From contig CAMOUY010000020.1 in NCBI GenBank assembly GCA_946626785.1, forward strand, positions 1 to 27,051: DNA of 27,051 nucleotides, in the 5' to 3' direction. Made by a program: the position numbers and the translations under genes. Positions 7,791-14,126 of the stretch are shown here, one piece after another (within the stretch, counting starts at the first letter, position 1; each line of letters opens with the position of its first letter). Source of the stretch: UBA9732 sp003456855 (lineage in GTDB: Bacteria; Spirochaetota; Spirochaetia; Sphaerochaetales; Sphaerochaetaceae). The notes beneath the pieces are model-generated. The model did not search any database. It saw only the letters and a program-made list of their open reading frames with translations, and had not been told where the DNA came from.

Positions 7791-8713
7791 TATTTGGACT
7801 CCTTATTCTTGTTCTCAAGCGCATGGATGCACTTGACTACCATTTCGTGATATGGAACCTGGATATTCTGGTCGTGGGCGGCCTCTATGACGCTTCCGCT
7901 TATGGTGTCCACCTCGCTTCTTCTTCCATCCCTTATATCCGCATATATGGATGTGTAGCCGTTGGGTGCGTTTATGCACACGCGGTCAACATCGCCTACA
8001 ACCTCGTCAAGGTCAAATCCGAGCCCCAGGGAGTTGGCGACCTCCACGGCCTCTCTGCAGAGCTGCCTCATGAGCCAGTTGGCGTTGGGGTCGGAATGGA
8101 TGAATCCAAGCGGAACCTGGAAAAGCGCTGTAAGCGAAGAAGCCGCTGTGTTCGTGAACAACTTCTTCCAGACCTGCTTCTGGACATTGTTCTCTGTATG
8201 GCATTCGAATCCACATGATGTCAGATTCTCGGCAATCGGTTGAAGTACATCGGAACATCCATCAAGAAGACCGATACTTGTCACTCCGCTGCCGCCATGG
8301 TTGACGAATCCGGCCTGGATTACCGAACTGTTATGCTGTGTAGAGCCAATGATGACATGTTTGCGGTCAGCGAACCTGAGAAGTTTGCTCTCATGTCCTG
8401 CCCCGTTTTGAAGTGTCATGAGATAGGTGTCAGGACCAATCAAATGTCTGTTTGTCTCAAGTGCAGGAATAGTGAACATTGATTTGACGAAGACCACAAC
8501 AAGATCCTGAAGTCCTATCCCTTCAGTTGAAAGGACAGCATTCGGTCTGCATTCTGTGATGCTTCCGTCCTTCTCCCTGATTCTCACACCGTTGTTTCTG
8601 ATGGCATTGACCATGGTTTCGCTCACATCAACCACCGTCACATCATTGTTGCGTGACATGTAGCCGGAGAAAAGCGATCCCATGGCTCCTGCGCCCAAAA
8701 CAGTTATTTTCAA
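7790..8713 (-). CDS. 2-dehydropantoate 2-reductase family (ApbA/PanE-like) dehydrogenase
   Basis: A 307-residue NAD(P)H-dependent reductase of the ketopantoate reductase fold. The dinucleotide-binding motif G-A-G-A-M-G-S is at residues 7-13 right after 'KITVL'. The C-terminal helical domain carries the conserved Lys in 'KLFTNTAASSLTAL' and a later 'NGYTSIYADIRDGRRSEVD', close to the family's substrate/cofactor region. The reading frame stays open up to an ATG at 8746, but the GGAGGGAG ribosome-binding site (8723-8716) immediately precedes TTG 8713, and translation from there gives the normal N-terminus, so TTG is preferred. Nothing nearby belongs to pantothenate synthesis. In this catabolic context it more likely reduces another 2-oxo acid or oxidises a 2-hydroxy acid. 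It appears to be the first gene of the enzyme-transporter run. Confidence 0.85.
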   Translation of the reverse strand: MKITVLGAGAMGSLFSGYMSRNNDVTVVDVSETMVNAIRNNGVRIREKDGSITECRPNAVLSTEGIGLQDLVVVFVKSMFTIPALETNRHLIGPDTYLMTLQNGAGHESKLLRFADRKHVIIGSTQHNSSVIQAGFVNHGGSGVTSIGLLDGCSDVLQPIAENLTSCGFECHTENNVQKQVWKKLFTNTAASSLTALFQVPLGFIHSDPNANWLMRQLCREAVEVANSLGLGFDLDEVVGDVDRVCINAPNGYTSIYADIRDGRRSEVDTISGSVIEAAHDQNIQVPYHEMVVKCIHALENKNKESK

Positions 8714-8731
8714 AACTCCCTCCGTATATTT

Positions 8732-8770
8732 TGCAACAAGTTTCAACTAAAACTGCAATCGAATTCAACT
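8732..8770 (-). promoter_or_regulatory. Tandem direct repeat upstream of the catabolic operon
   Basis: On the minus strand the unit AGTTGAA-N5-TTGCA occurs twice, at 8748-8732 and 8770-8754. The offset is exactly 22 bp, about two helical turns. It lies directly upstream of the ribosome-binding site of the panE-like gene. Same-face repeats two turns apart are typical of regulator binding. The 10-mer GTTGAAACTT within copy 1 also occurs upstream of the LacI-type gene (11261-11270). Confidence 0.45.
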
Positions 8771-8772
8771 TT

Positions 8773-8786
8773 TACTGAAATCAGTA
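8773..8786. repeat. Short palindrome TACTGA-AA-TCAGTA
   Basis: A perfect 6-bp dyad with a 2-bp centre lies in the 122-bp gap between the MATE gene and the panE-like gene, just upstream of the direct repeats. It could be an additional operator half of the same control region. It is too short to be convincing alone. Confidence 0.3.
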
Positions 8787-8835
8787 TTGCACGACTTTTT
8801 TGAGAACGCAAGCTATTTTTGGTTTGGGATTGTAA

Positions 8836-10209
8836 TCAGACCGTCAGCTCTTCCCCGTCTTTGGTCTTGATGAGCTTTCTGTAGATGGTGAAGATCATTG
8901 TGAGGAAGCAGGCTGATCCGCCTACGAGCTGGGAGACGGCCTCGGTGATGAAGACGCCGTTGATTCCCATGAATATCGGGAAGATTATCGTGAATGGGAC
9001 AACCAGTATCACCTTTCTGAAAAGGGAGAAGAACAAGGCCCTCTTTGGGCAGTTCAGCGAGACGAAGGTGTTCTGGCCCATCATCTGCCCAACCATGAAG
9101 ATCAAGGCGGCGAAATAGATCCGCATCGAAGCCGATGAAGTTGCAAGCAGCTCCGGATCCTGGGTGAACATTCCGGCCAGTATCTGGGGCCTGAGCTCAA
9201 TCAGAAGCCAGATGCAGCCGTTTATGACCAATGTGATGGCTCCGGTGAGTTTCAGCACATTCCTGACCCTGGAATACTTCTTCGCACCATAGTTGTAGCC
9301 GGCTATGGGTTGCATGCTGGCAGTTATGCTGCTAGTCGGCAGGAAGGTGATCTCCCTGACGGAATTGACCAGGGACATCGCTCCTATATAGAGTGTACCG
9401 GCTGCTCCGGCATAGAGTTTCAGGACGTTGTTGGCCACTGCCTGGGTCAGGCTGGTCGTCGATTTGAACATGAAACCGGTGACTCCGAGCTTTGTGATTT
9501 TGCGCAGGATGCCCCAGTCTATCAGCAGTCTCTCAAGCCGTATCTTGGTCGTCTTCCTCGTAAGGAACAGGACAACCCAGGTGGCACTGAAGAACTGGCT
9601 TATGACCGTCGCGATGGCGGCACCCCTGACCCCTAGGCCCAGGGTGAATATGAATATCGGGTCCAGGATGCAGTTCAAGGCAGCCCCTATTATGACCGTC
9701 ACCATGCCTATTCCCGAGTTCCCCTGCATGTTTATGAAGGGGTTCATTCCAAGGCTTATCATCACAAATATCGTGCCGAACAGATAGACGGAGAAATACT
9801 GCCTTGCAGGGACGATGTTCTCTGCGGTTGCGCCCATCAGAGAAAGGAACAGATCCATGGAGAAATAGAGGATGATTGTAAGGATGGCCCCCGTGAGGAT
9901 CATCATTGTGAATGAGGTGGCCATGATCCTTTTTGCAAGATCATCGTTCCCCTTTCCCCTTGCAATTGCGCAAAGAGGAGAGCCACCCTGGCCGAAAAGG
10001 CTTGAGAATGCATTGATCAGTGTTATCAGAGGAAAGACGATGCCGACACCGCTCAGCGCCAGAACCCCTTCTCCGGGGATTCTGCCAAGGAACATCCTGT
10101 CCACGATGTTGTACAGAACATGAACAAGCTCCGCCACGAAGATGGGCAGAGCTTGTCTGGCAAGATGGGTTGATATGCGGCCTTCGCCGAAATTGCCTTT
10201 TACGACCAT
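8836..10209 (-). CDS. MATE family efflux transporter (first copy)
   Basis: A 457-residue multidrug/toxin-extrusion family membrane protein with about twelve hydrophobic segments in two similar halves. Family cues include 'LPIFVAELVHVLYNIVDRMFLG' near the N-terminus (residues about 17-38), 'GVGIVFPLITLINAFSSLFGQGG' and 'MQPIAGYNYGAKKYSRV' in the second half. MATE proteins export cationic or other metabolites in exchange for Na+ or H+. The start lies 7 nt after the LacI-type stop with no clear ribosome-binding site, so translation is probably coupled to that gene. It sits between the regulator and the catabolic genes and may share their control. Its substrate is unknown, and it is only distantly similar to the second MATE protein in this window. 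Confidence 0.92.
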   Translation of the reverse strand: MVVKGNFGEGRISTHLARQALPIFVAELVHVLYNIVDRMFLGRIPGEGVLALSGVGIVFPLITLINAFSSLFGQGGSPLCAIARGKGNDDLAKRIMATSFTMMILTGAILTIILYFSMDLFLSLMGATAENIVPARQYFSVYLFGTIFVMISLGMNPFINMQGNSGIGMVTVIIGAALNCILDPIFIFTLGLGVRGAAIATVISQFFSATWVVLFLTRKTTKIRLERLLIDWGILRKITKLGVTGFMFKSTTSLTQAVANNVLKLYAGAAGTLYIGAMSLVNSVREITFLPTSSITASMQPIAGYNYGAKKYSRVRNVLKLTGAITLVINGCIWLLIELRPQILAGMFTQDPELLATSSASMRIYFAALIFMVGQMMGQNTFVSLNCPKRALFFSLFRKVILVVPFTIIFPIFMGINGVFITEAVSQLVGGSACFLTMIFTIYRKLIKTKDGEELTV

Positions 10210-10216
10210 CTATGTA

Positions 10217-11218
10217 TCAAGTGGAGCTTCGCTCTACAACCTCCGCACCTATGCTCATCCTGTGGTTGACTCGTCCTCCGCGTAGAACCTCAAGCAGATT
10301 GCGGACTGCAATGAGACTTGTGTCATAGAGCATATTGTCTATGCTCGTCAAAGACGGATTGCATATCTCAGCATACCTTGAATTGTTCAATCCCACAACT
10401 GCAACCTGTCTAGGCACTTCGATTCCTGTGTTGTGAAGGGCATGGAGTCCTGCAATGGCCAGGAAGTCCTCCGAGTAGAACAGCGCATCGGTCTCGGGCT
10501 CCTTCTCCATTATGTTGCGTGTGGTCTCCTCGAAGTCATGGATATCCCCTGACTTGACCTCTATGACCTTCGAGGTGCAGCCCTCGCCATAGAGCTTCAT
10601 TCCGTCGTTGAAGCCATCAATCTTGGCCTGGTTGCTTGGTGTGATGGGGTTTGTAATGAAGACGAAGTGCTTTCTCCCCTTGCCTGCAAGAAGCTTGACG
10701 GCCTTCATCACACCACCGTACTCATCGGCGGTCACCCCGTAGATGTTAGGGCCATCGAGATAGCCGTTGCAGATGGCAACCGGAGTGTTGGGAAGGTAGA
10801 CCATTATGGCGTTCTGGACTGTGACGTTCTGGAAGACCGAGCCCATCAGGACAACAGCTTCAACCTTTCTCTGGCCAAGTTGTTGGATGTATTTTGCCTG
10901 ATCCTCCGGGTCTGTTCCTGTATTGTATATAAGACAGCAATAACCATTCTTTGAGAACTCGTGCTCAACATAGTAGACACCTTCGGTATGGTGTGTGGTT
11001 CTGACATCGGCAATGAGGATACCTGCCATCTTGGAGTTTTGGGTCACCAGGCTCCTGGCAGATTCATTCTGGATGTAGTTGTTCTCCGAGATAATCTTCA
11101 GAACCTTTGCCCTTGTCTCTTTGTTCACGTAGGGATAGTTGTTGATAACCCTGGAAACAGTGGATGCTGAAACTCCAGCCTTTGCTGCAATGTCATAGAT
11201 AGTGGTGTCCTGTGCCAT
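10217..11218 (-). CDS. LacI family transcriptional regulator
   Basis: A 333-residue DNA-binding regulator. The N-terminal helix-turn-helix 'TIYDIAAKAGVSASTVSRV' (residues 6-24) and the hinge region 'NYIQNESARSLV' (47-58) match the LacI/PurR family. The remainder is a periplasmic-binding-protein-like effector domain with 'MAGILIADVRTTHHTEGV' opening it and 'VAVVGLNNSRYAEICNPSLTSI' near the end. It is the first gene of a minus-strand series leading into the MATE exporter and, 90-odd bp further, the catabolic/transport genes, so it is the best local candidate for their control. A dyad resembling a LacI-family operator (AANCGNTT core) lies 30-50 bp upstream of its own start, suggesting autoregulation. 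Effectors of this family are usually sugars or nucleobases; the effector here is unknown. Confidence 0.93.
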   Translation of the reverse strand: MAQDTTIYDIAAKAGVSASTVSRVINNYPYVNKETRAKVLKIISENNYIQNESARSLVTQNSKMAGILIADVRTTHHTEGVYYVEHEFSKNGYCCLIYNTGTDPEDQAKYIQQLGQRKVEAVVLMGSVFQNVTVQNAIMVYLPNTPVAICNGYLDGPNIYGVTADEYGGVMKAVKLLAGKGRKHFVFITNPITPSNQAKIDGFNDGMKLYGEGCTSKVIEVKSGDIHDFEETTRNIMEKEPETDALFYSEDFLAIAGLHALHNTGIEVPRQVAVVGLNNSRYAEICNPSLTSIDNMLYDTSLIAVRNLLEVLRGGRVNHRMSIGAEVVERSST

Positions 11219-11249
11219 TTTTTATTACCCTGCCTCTATTGGTATGGCT

Positions 11250-11267
11250 TTTCAGAAACGGTTGAAA
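11250..11267. promoter_or_regulatory. Candidate LacI-family operator upstream of the LacI-type gene
   Basis: The 18-bp element TTTCA-N8-TGAAA contains AAACGGTT (11256-11263), which fits the AA-N-CG-N-TT core common to LacI-family operators. It lies between the predicted promoter and the regulator's start, where a bound repressor would block transcription. Assignment is by pattern only. Confidence 0.4.
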
Positions 11268-11301
11268 CTTTTATGAAATAGTTCTGAAAGCCATTGCAAA
11301 C

Positions 11302-11331
11302 ATTATTGCATTCTTTTCCAAAACATTGCAA
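11302..11331 (-). promoter_or_regulatory. Possible sigma-70 promoter for the LacI-type gene
   Basis: On the minus strand TTGCAA (11331-11326) is followed after 18 bp by AATAAT (11307-11302). The predicted transcript start lies about 75 bp before the gene and just upstream of the candidate operator. The hexamers match the consensus only partly, and the ATTGCA word occurs three times nearby, so this is tentative. Confidence 0.3.
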
Positions 11332-11363
11332 CATAAACATCGCCTTTTGTCATGAAAAAATGT

Positions 11364-11993
11364 TCAGACCTTCACTGCATACACAGCAATCCAAGGCTTT
11401 GATCTATGGTGTTCCACTCTGATGTTTGCGAATCCTGCTTTTTTTAGGGCCACCGCAATCTGGTCTGCCGTGTAGACCTTCATTCCCTCGATTATCCTCT
11501 CGTACTTCTTTGAAGGCCTGTCATTGCCGTCTGACTCGTTGACTATCATGAAGGTGGATCCGCTCTTCAGTGTTGCAGCGACCTGTGCAAAGCATCTTTC
11601 AAGGCCAGGCCAAAAGTATATTGTCTCGAATGCCGTTGCAAGGTCATAGTTGTTTCTCTTGAGCTTCAAGGCACTGACATCGCCCTGGACCACATCGCAT
11701 CTGTTGTCTTCAATAAGAACCCGATTGTAATCCCTGGCCTTTTTGACGGAAAGCTCTGAATAGTCCACACCTGTTCCAAAGGCATTCGGGAACTTCAACA
11801 GCAGAGCTGAAAGGTTTCTGCCTCCACCGCAGCCGAAGTCGACGATGTTGCTCGGGTCCACTGTGGCATCAAGGAAGCTCATGCCCCAGTCCGCCATTGC
11901 GGCATGGCCGCTGTTCATTCCCTTGATCATCATGCTGCCCAGCTTGCCCTCAGGCTTTCTGGTCTGGTTCATATATCTCTTGAGGATTCCCAT
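11364..11993 (-). CDS. Class I SAM-dependent methyltransferase
   Basis: A 209-residue Rossmann-fold methyltransferase. The SAM-binding motif I reads VDFGCGGGRN at residues 51-60, followed by the acidic residue of motif II in 'TGVDYSE' (D77) and a later 'DLATAFETIYFW' motif typical of UbiE/Tam-type enzymes. The C-terminal 'YTADQIAVALKKAGFANIRVE' is the usual last beta-hairpin region. The substrate is not identifiable. A GGAGA site 7-8 nt before ATG 11993 supports the start. It follows the esterase gene by only 14 nt and is probably its operon partner. Confidence 0.87.
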   Translation of the reverse strand: MGILKRYMNQTRKPEGKLGSMMIKGMNSGHAAMADWGMSFLDATVDPSNIVDFGCGGGRNLSALLLKFPNAFGTGVDYSELSVKKARDYNRVLIEDNRCDVVQGDVSALKLKRNNYDLATAFETIYFWPGLERCFAQVAATLKSGSTFMIVNESDGNDRPSKKYERIIEGMKVYTADQIAVALKKAGFANIRVEHHRSKPWIAVYAVKV

Positions 11994-12007
11994 TGAAGAT
12001 CTCCGTG

Positions 12008-12913
12008 TCAGTTGCTTTGTTTCAGAATTCCAATCATCTGGTCCCAGCCCTCTTTGGCTTCTTTGCAGATCGGGAAAACCGGATAGACATGGAACATGCC
12101 TTGTCCTACTATGATTTTACACAAATTTCCTTTTTTTGCTAAACTTTTTTCAAAAGATGGTCCAAAAGCATAGAGACACTCATCAGAACCATACATTAGT
12201 GTTACTTTAGGACATCGACTGAAGTCTCCAAGCTGAAGTTTCAGCATATATTCGGGAACTTTCTCCCCGTGTTGCATGATAATCTCGGCATTGTCCATGT
12301 AGGAGGCGGGTATTACAAGGTCCTTCTTGTCCAGCTCCATCATACGAGCCCTCTCCTCCTCTGTAGCCACGCAGGTTCCAGGTGAGATCGCCAGTATGCT
12401 GCCCGGCATCGGGACATCCAGATTGTTCGCGTTTATGTAGGCGGGTATTCCCAAAGCCAAGTTGCCTCCGGAGGATGTCCCCAGCACGGAGATGTTGCTT
12501 GCCTCGTAGTCCTTCAGCATAAGCTTGTAGGTCTCATGGATCATCTCATAGGCCTTGGTGACCGGATAGTCCGTGCAAAGCGGATAGTAAGGGATGTAGA
12601 GATCCAGATCCGTCAGTTTGGCTATCTTCAGAGCCTTCTTGATGGAACCCGGTCTTGGGCACTTTATCATGCCTCCTCCGATTATGAAGAGGTTCGCCTT
12701 TTCCGATTTGCTTTTGTGAATCATTTTGATGACTGGGAAGCCCATGACATCTATGCGGCTTATATCGAAGTCCTTGTCTGCAAGCTCTGGAATCGGGGTA
12801 TTGGAATTCTGTTTCTTTGCCCTGGCCACAAGATTCTCCGGTGAATCATCGAACATCTTGCGCATGTTGATGATCTTGACTGTTTTCTTCAGAACACTGT
12901 ACTTGAATGACAT
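12008..12913 (-). CDS. Alpha/beta hydrolase (HSL/acetyl-esterase-like)
   Basis: A 301-residue hydrolase of the hormone-sensitive-lipase-like esterase group. The oxyanion-hole motif, normally HGGG, reads 'IIGGGM' (residues 78-82). The nucleophile elbow is G-T-S-S-G (145-149, Ser147). The acid is probably Asp244 in 'YGSDE' and the base His275 in 'GMFHVYP'. The frame can be extended upstream to 12970, but ribosome-binding bases (GGAGAAGG, 12926-12919) sit just before ATG 12913, so the shorter start is used. The extension would read through a terminator hairpin. The stretch around 12110-12250 is markedly AT-richer than the rest of the gene (18 of 60 G+C at 12121-12180 versus 37 of 60 at 12361-12420), suggesting a recombined segment. 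The physiological ester is unknown. Confidence 0.85.
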   Translation of the reverse strand: MSFKYSVLKKTVKIINMRKMFDDSPENLVARAKKQNSNTPIPELADKDFDISRIDVMGFPVIKMIHKSKSEKANLFIIGGGMIKCPRPGSIKKALKIAKLTDLDLYIPYYPLCTDYPVTKAYEMIHETYKLMLKDYEASNISVLGTSSGGNLALGIPAYINANNLDVPMPGSILAISPGTCVATEEERARMMELDKKDLVIPASYMDNAEIIMQHGEKVPEYMLKLQLGDFSRCPKVTLMYGSDECLYAFGPSFEKSLAKKGNLCKIIVGQGMFHVYPVFPICKEAKEGWDQMIGILKQSN

Positions 12914-12926
12914 CCTTTCCTTCTCC

Positions 12927-12961
12927 AAATAAAACTGGACGACCCCAACGGAGCCGTCCAG
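12927..12961 (-). terminator. Rho-independent terminator after the flavodoxin gene
   Basis: The minus strand folds as a 12-bp stem, CTGGACGGCTCC / GGGGTCGTCCAG, with a GTT loop, followed by TTTTATTT. Two pairs are G-U wobbles that work only in minus-strand RNA, showing the direction. The U-tract ends at 12927, immediately before the GGAG of the esterase ribosome-binding site, so esterase expression depends on read-through. Confidence 0.82.
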
Positions 12962-13001
12962 AAAAAACATAGGAATACTTTCCCAAAAGGAGGCTGATTA
13001 A

Positions 13002-13418
13002 TTATTTGGCAAGAGCTGCTCCAAGAGCCTCGCATGCTGCACATGCATCCTCGTCCGGGGCCTCGTTTGCGATGACTCCGTCTGAAACGAGGTTCAGACC
13101 ATTTGCTCTGGCGCTGTCCTGCCAGGTCCTCATCCATTCGCCATCGCCCCAACCAAAGGAGCCGAACAGACCGACCTTCTTCCCTGCAAGCGATGCCTTT
13201 GCACCATCGTACATAGGCTCGAACTCGTCACTCTCAAGCTCTTCGGCGCCCATTGCCGGGCAGCCAAAGGCCACTGCATCATATCCATCAGCAGAGGAGA
13301 ACTCCGCAGCTGTCAGAAGATCAACCTCTGCACCTGCCGCCCTTGCTCCGTCTGCAACCTTGTTTGCCATTGCTTCCGTATTTCCAGTCTGGCTCCAATA
13401 GACCACTGCAACCTTCAT
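13002..13418 (-). CDS. Flavodoxin
   Basis: A 138-residue FMN-binding electron carrier. The phosphate-binding loop reads S-Q-T-G-N-T (about residues 9-14), 'FGCPAMGAEELE' forms the second FMN loop, and 'GLFGSFGWGDGEWM' the third. This is the layout of short-chain Clostridium-type flavodoxins. ATG occurs at 13424 and 13418. The AAAGGAG site is 1 nt from the first and 7 nt from the second, so 13418 is chosen, although the first would form an ATGA overlap with the upstream DUF3793 gene. Flavodoxins commonly replace ferredoxin under iron limitation. The operon promoter is flanked by matching inverted repeats, which fits metal-responsive expression. Identification is secure; the redox partner is unknown. 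Confidence 0.93.
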   Translation of the reverse strand: MKVAVVYWSQTGNTEAMANKVADGARAAGAEVDLLTAAEFSSADGYDAVAFGCPAMGAEELESDEFEPMYDGAKASLAGKKVGLFGSFGWGDGEWMRTWQDSARANGLNLVSDGVIANEAPDEDACAACEALGAALAK

Positions 13419-13420
13419 GT

Positions 13421-14020
13421 TCATGCTCCTTTCTGACAGACCGTGAGTCTATCAATAGTGTTACCGCTTTGGTAACTTCTCTTGTATCCAGCACAGACAA
13501 GGTCCATCTTGTGGAACCATGCCCGTGTGCTCTCCTCGTCCGAGTAGACCTTCCAATACTTCGCGAGAAGCGGTCTCTCGCCACCGTTCTCTATGAAGCC
13601 CAGCACATCACCCAGAGGATAGCCAAGGAAGATCCCGATCTCATGCGGGCAGTTCTCCGTCAGCATCTTCTCGGTGAGGCGGTCAAGGCACTCCTCAATG
13701 TCACGGCAATCGGCATAGCCCTCCTGGTCCAGAAAAGCCCTGACCTTAGGGTCCTTGATGGACCTCTCCAACGCCTTTCTGCGATAGACCAGGATCAATG
13801 TCCTGCCCTTTCTGAACTTCAGGCATCTGAGGTAGACGCCTTTGCTGTTCAGCTTGCCGTTACCGTAGGAGAGATGTCTGTGAATGCAAGTGCCGTCTGC
13901 AACGAAGGCGCTGAACATGTTCGAGCTCTTGACCCCTGCAAGCGTAGGTGCGCAGTAGTCGACGAGAAGCCTGTCCAAACATTTGCTACACTCTTCATTC
14001 ACATTCAGGGCGGGAGCCAT
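13421..14020 (-). CDS. DUF3793 family protein
   Basis: A 199-residue protein matching the DUF3793 family by its characteristic segments: 'YCAPTLAGVKSSNMFS' near residues 22-37, 'RKGRTLILVYRRKAL' in the middle, and 'CPHEIGIFLGYPLGDVLGFIENGG' around 123-147, followed by a 'WKVYSDEE' segment. No catalytic motif or membrane segment is evident; several cysteines are present. From memory, family members are often found beside flavodoxin or iron-transport genes in anaerobes, and here the gene is directly followed by a flavodoxin gene on the same transcript. An AAGGAG site lies 7 nt before ATG 14020, preceded by a consensus promoter. The molecular function is unknown; a role in metal or flavin-redox homeostasis is a guess from context. 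Confidence 0.85.
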   Translation of the reverse strand: MAPALNVNEECSKCLDRLLVDYCAPTLAGVKSSNMFSAFVADGTCIHRHLSYGNGKLNSKGVYLRCLKFRKGRTLILVYRRKALERSIKDPKVRAFLDQEGYADCRDIEECLDRLTEKMLTENCPHEIGIFLGYPLGDVLGFIENGGERPLLAKYWKVYSDEESTRAWFHKMDLVCAGYKRSYQSGNTIDRLTVCQKGA

Positions 14021-14030
14021 TTATCTCTCC

Positions 14031-14052
14031 TTGGTTAGATTGCTCTAACTAA
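14031..14052. promoter_or_regulatory. Inverted-repeat operator 1 of the DUF3793-flavodoxin operon
   Basis: GTTAGA-TTGC-TCTAAC (14034-14049) is a perfect 6-bp dyad, extended by TT and AA at 14031-14032 and 14051-14052. It covers the predicted transcription start, immediately downstream of the -10 box. A bound repressor here would block transcription. The shape recalls DtxR/MntR-class metalloregulator sites, but no regulator gene is adjacent. Confidence 0.6.
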
Positions 14053-14056
14053 TTTG

Positions 14057-14085
14057 AATATACCTAGTTGGCAGTTAATTGTCAA
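14057..14085 (-). promoter_or_regulatory. Near-consensus sigma-70 promoter for DUF3793-flavodoxin
   Basis: On the minus strand TTGACA (14085-14080), a 17-bp spacer and TATATT (14062-14057) form an almost ideal vegetative promoter. Such a strong core promoter flanked by two operators suggests expression that is normally repressed and released on a signal such as metal limitation. Confidence 0.8.
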
Positions 14086-14101
14086 TGGATTTCAGAAAAA
14101 T

Positions 14102-14119
14102 AGTTAGATTAATTTAACT
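14102..14119. promoter_or_regulatory. Inverted-repeat operator 2 of the DUF3793-flavodoxin operon
   Basis: AGTTAGA-TTAA-TTTAACT is an 18-bp dyad with one mismatched pair. It shares the GTTAGA-N4-T[CT]TAAC pattern of operator 1. It lies 17 bp upstream of the -35 box, and its centre is 69 bp from the centre of operator 1. Two matching sites bracketing the promoter argue against chance. Confidence 0.55.
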
Positions 14120-14126
14120 CATTGTC

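Noticed and set aside
13418..13424. The upstream ATG (13424) as the flavodoxin start, giving an ATGA overlap
   Set aside because: The Shine-Dalgarno is only 1 nt from it but 7 nt from ATG 13418; the downstream start is mechanically more likely, though the overlap is tempting.
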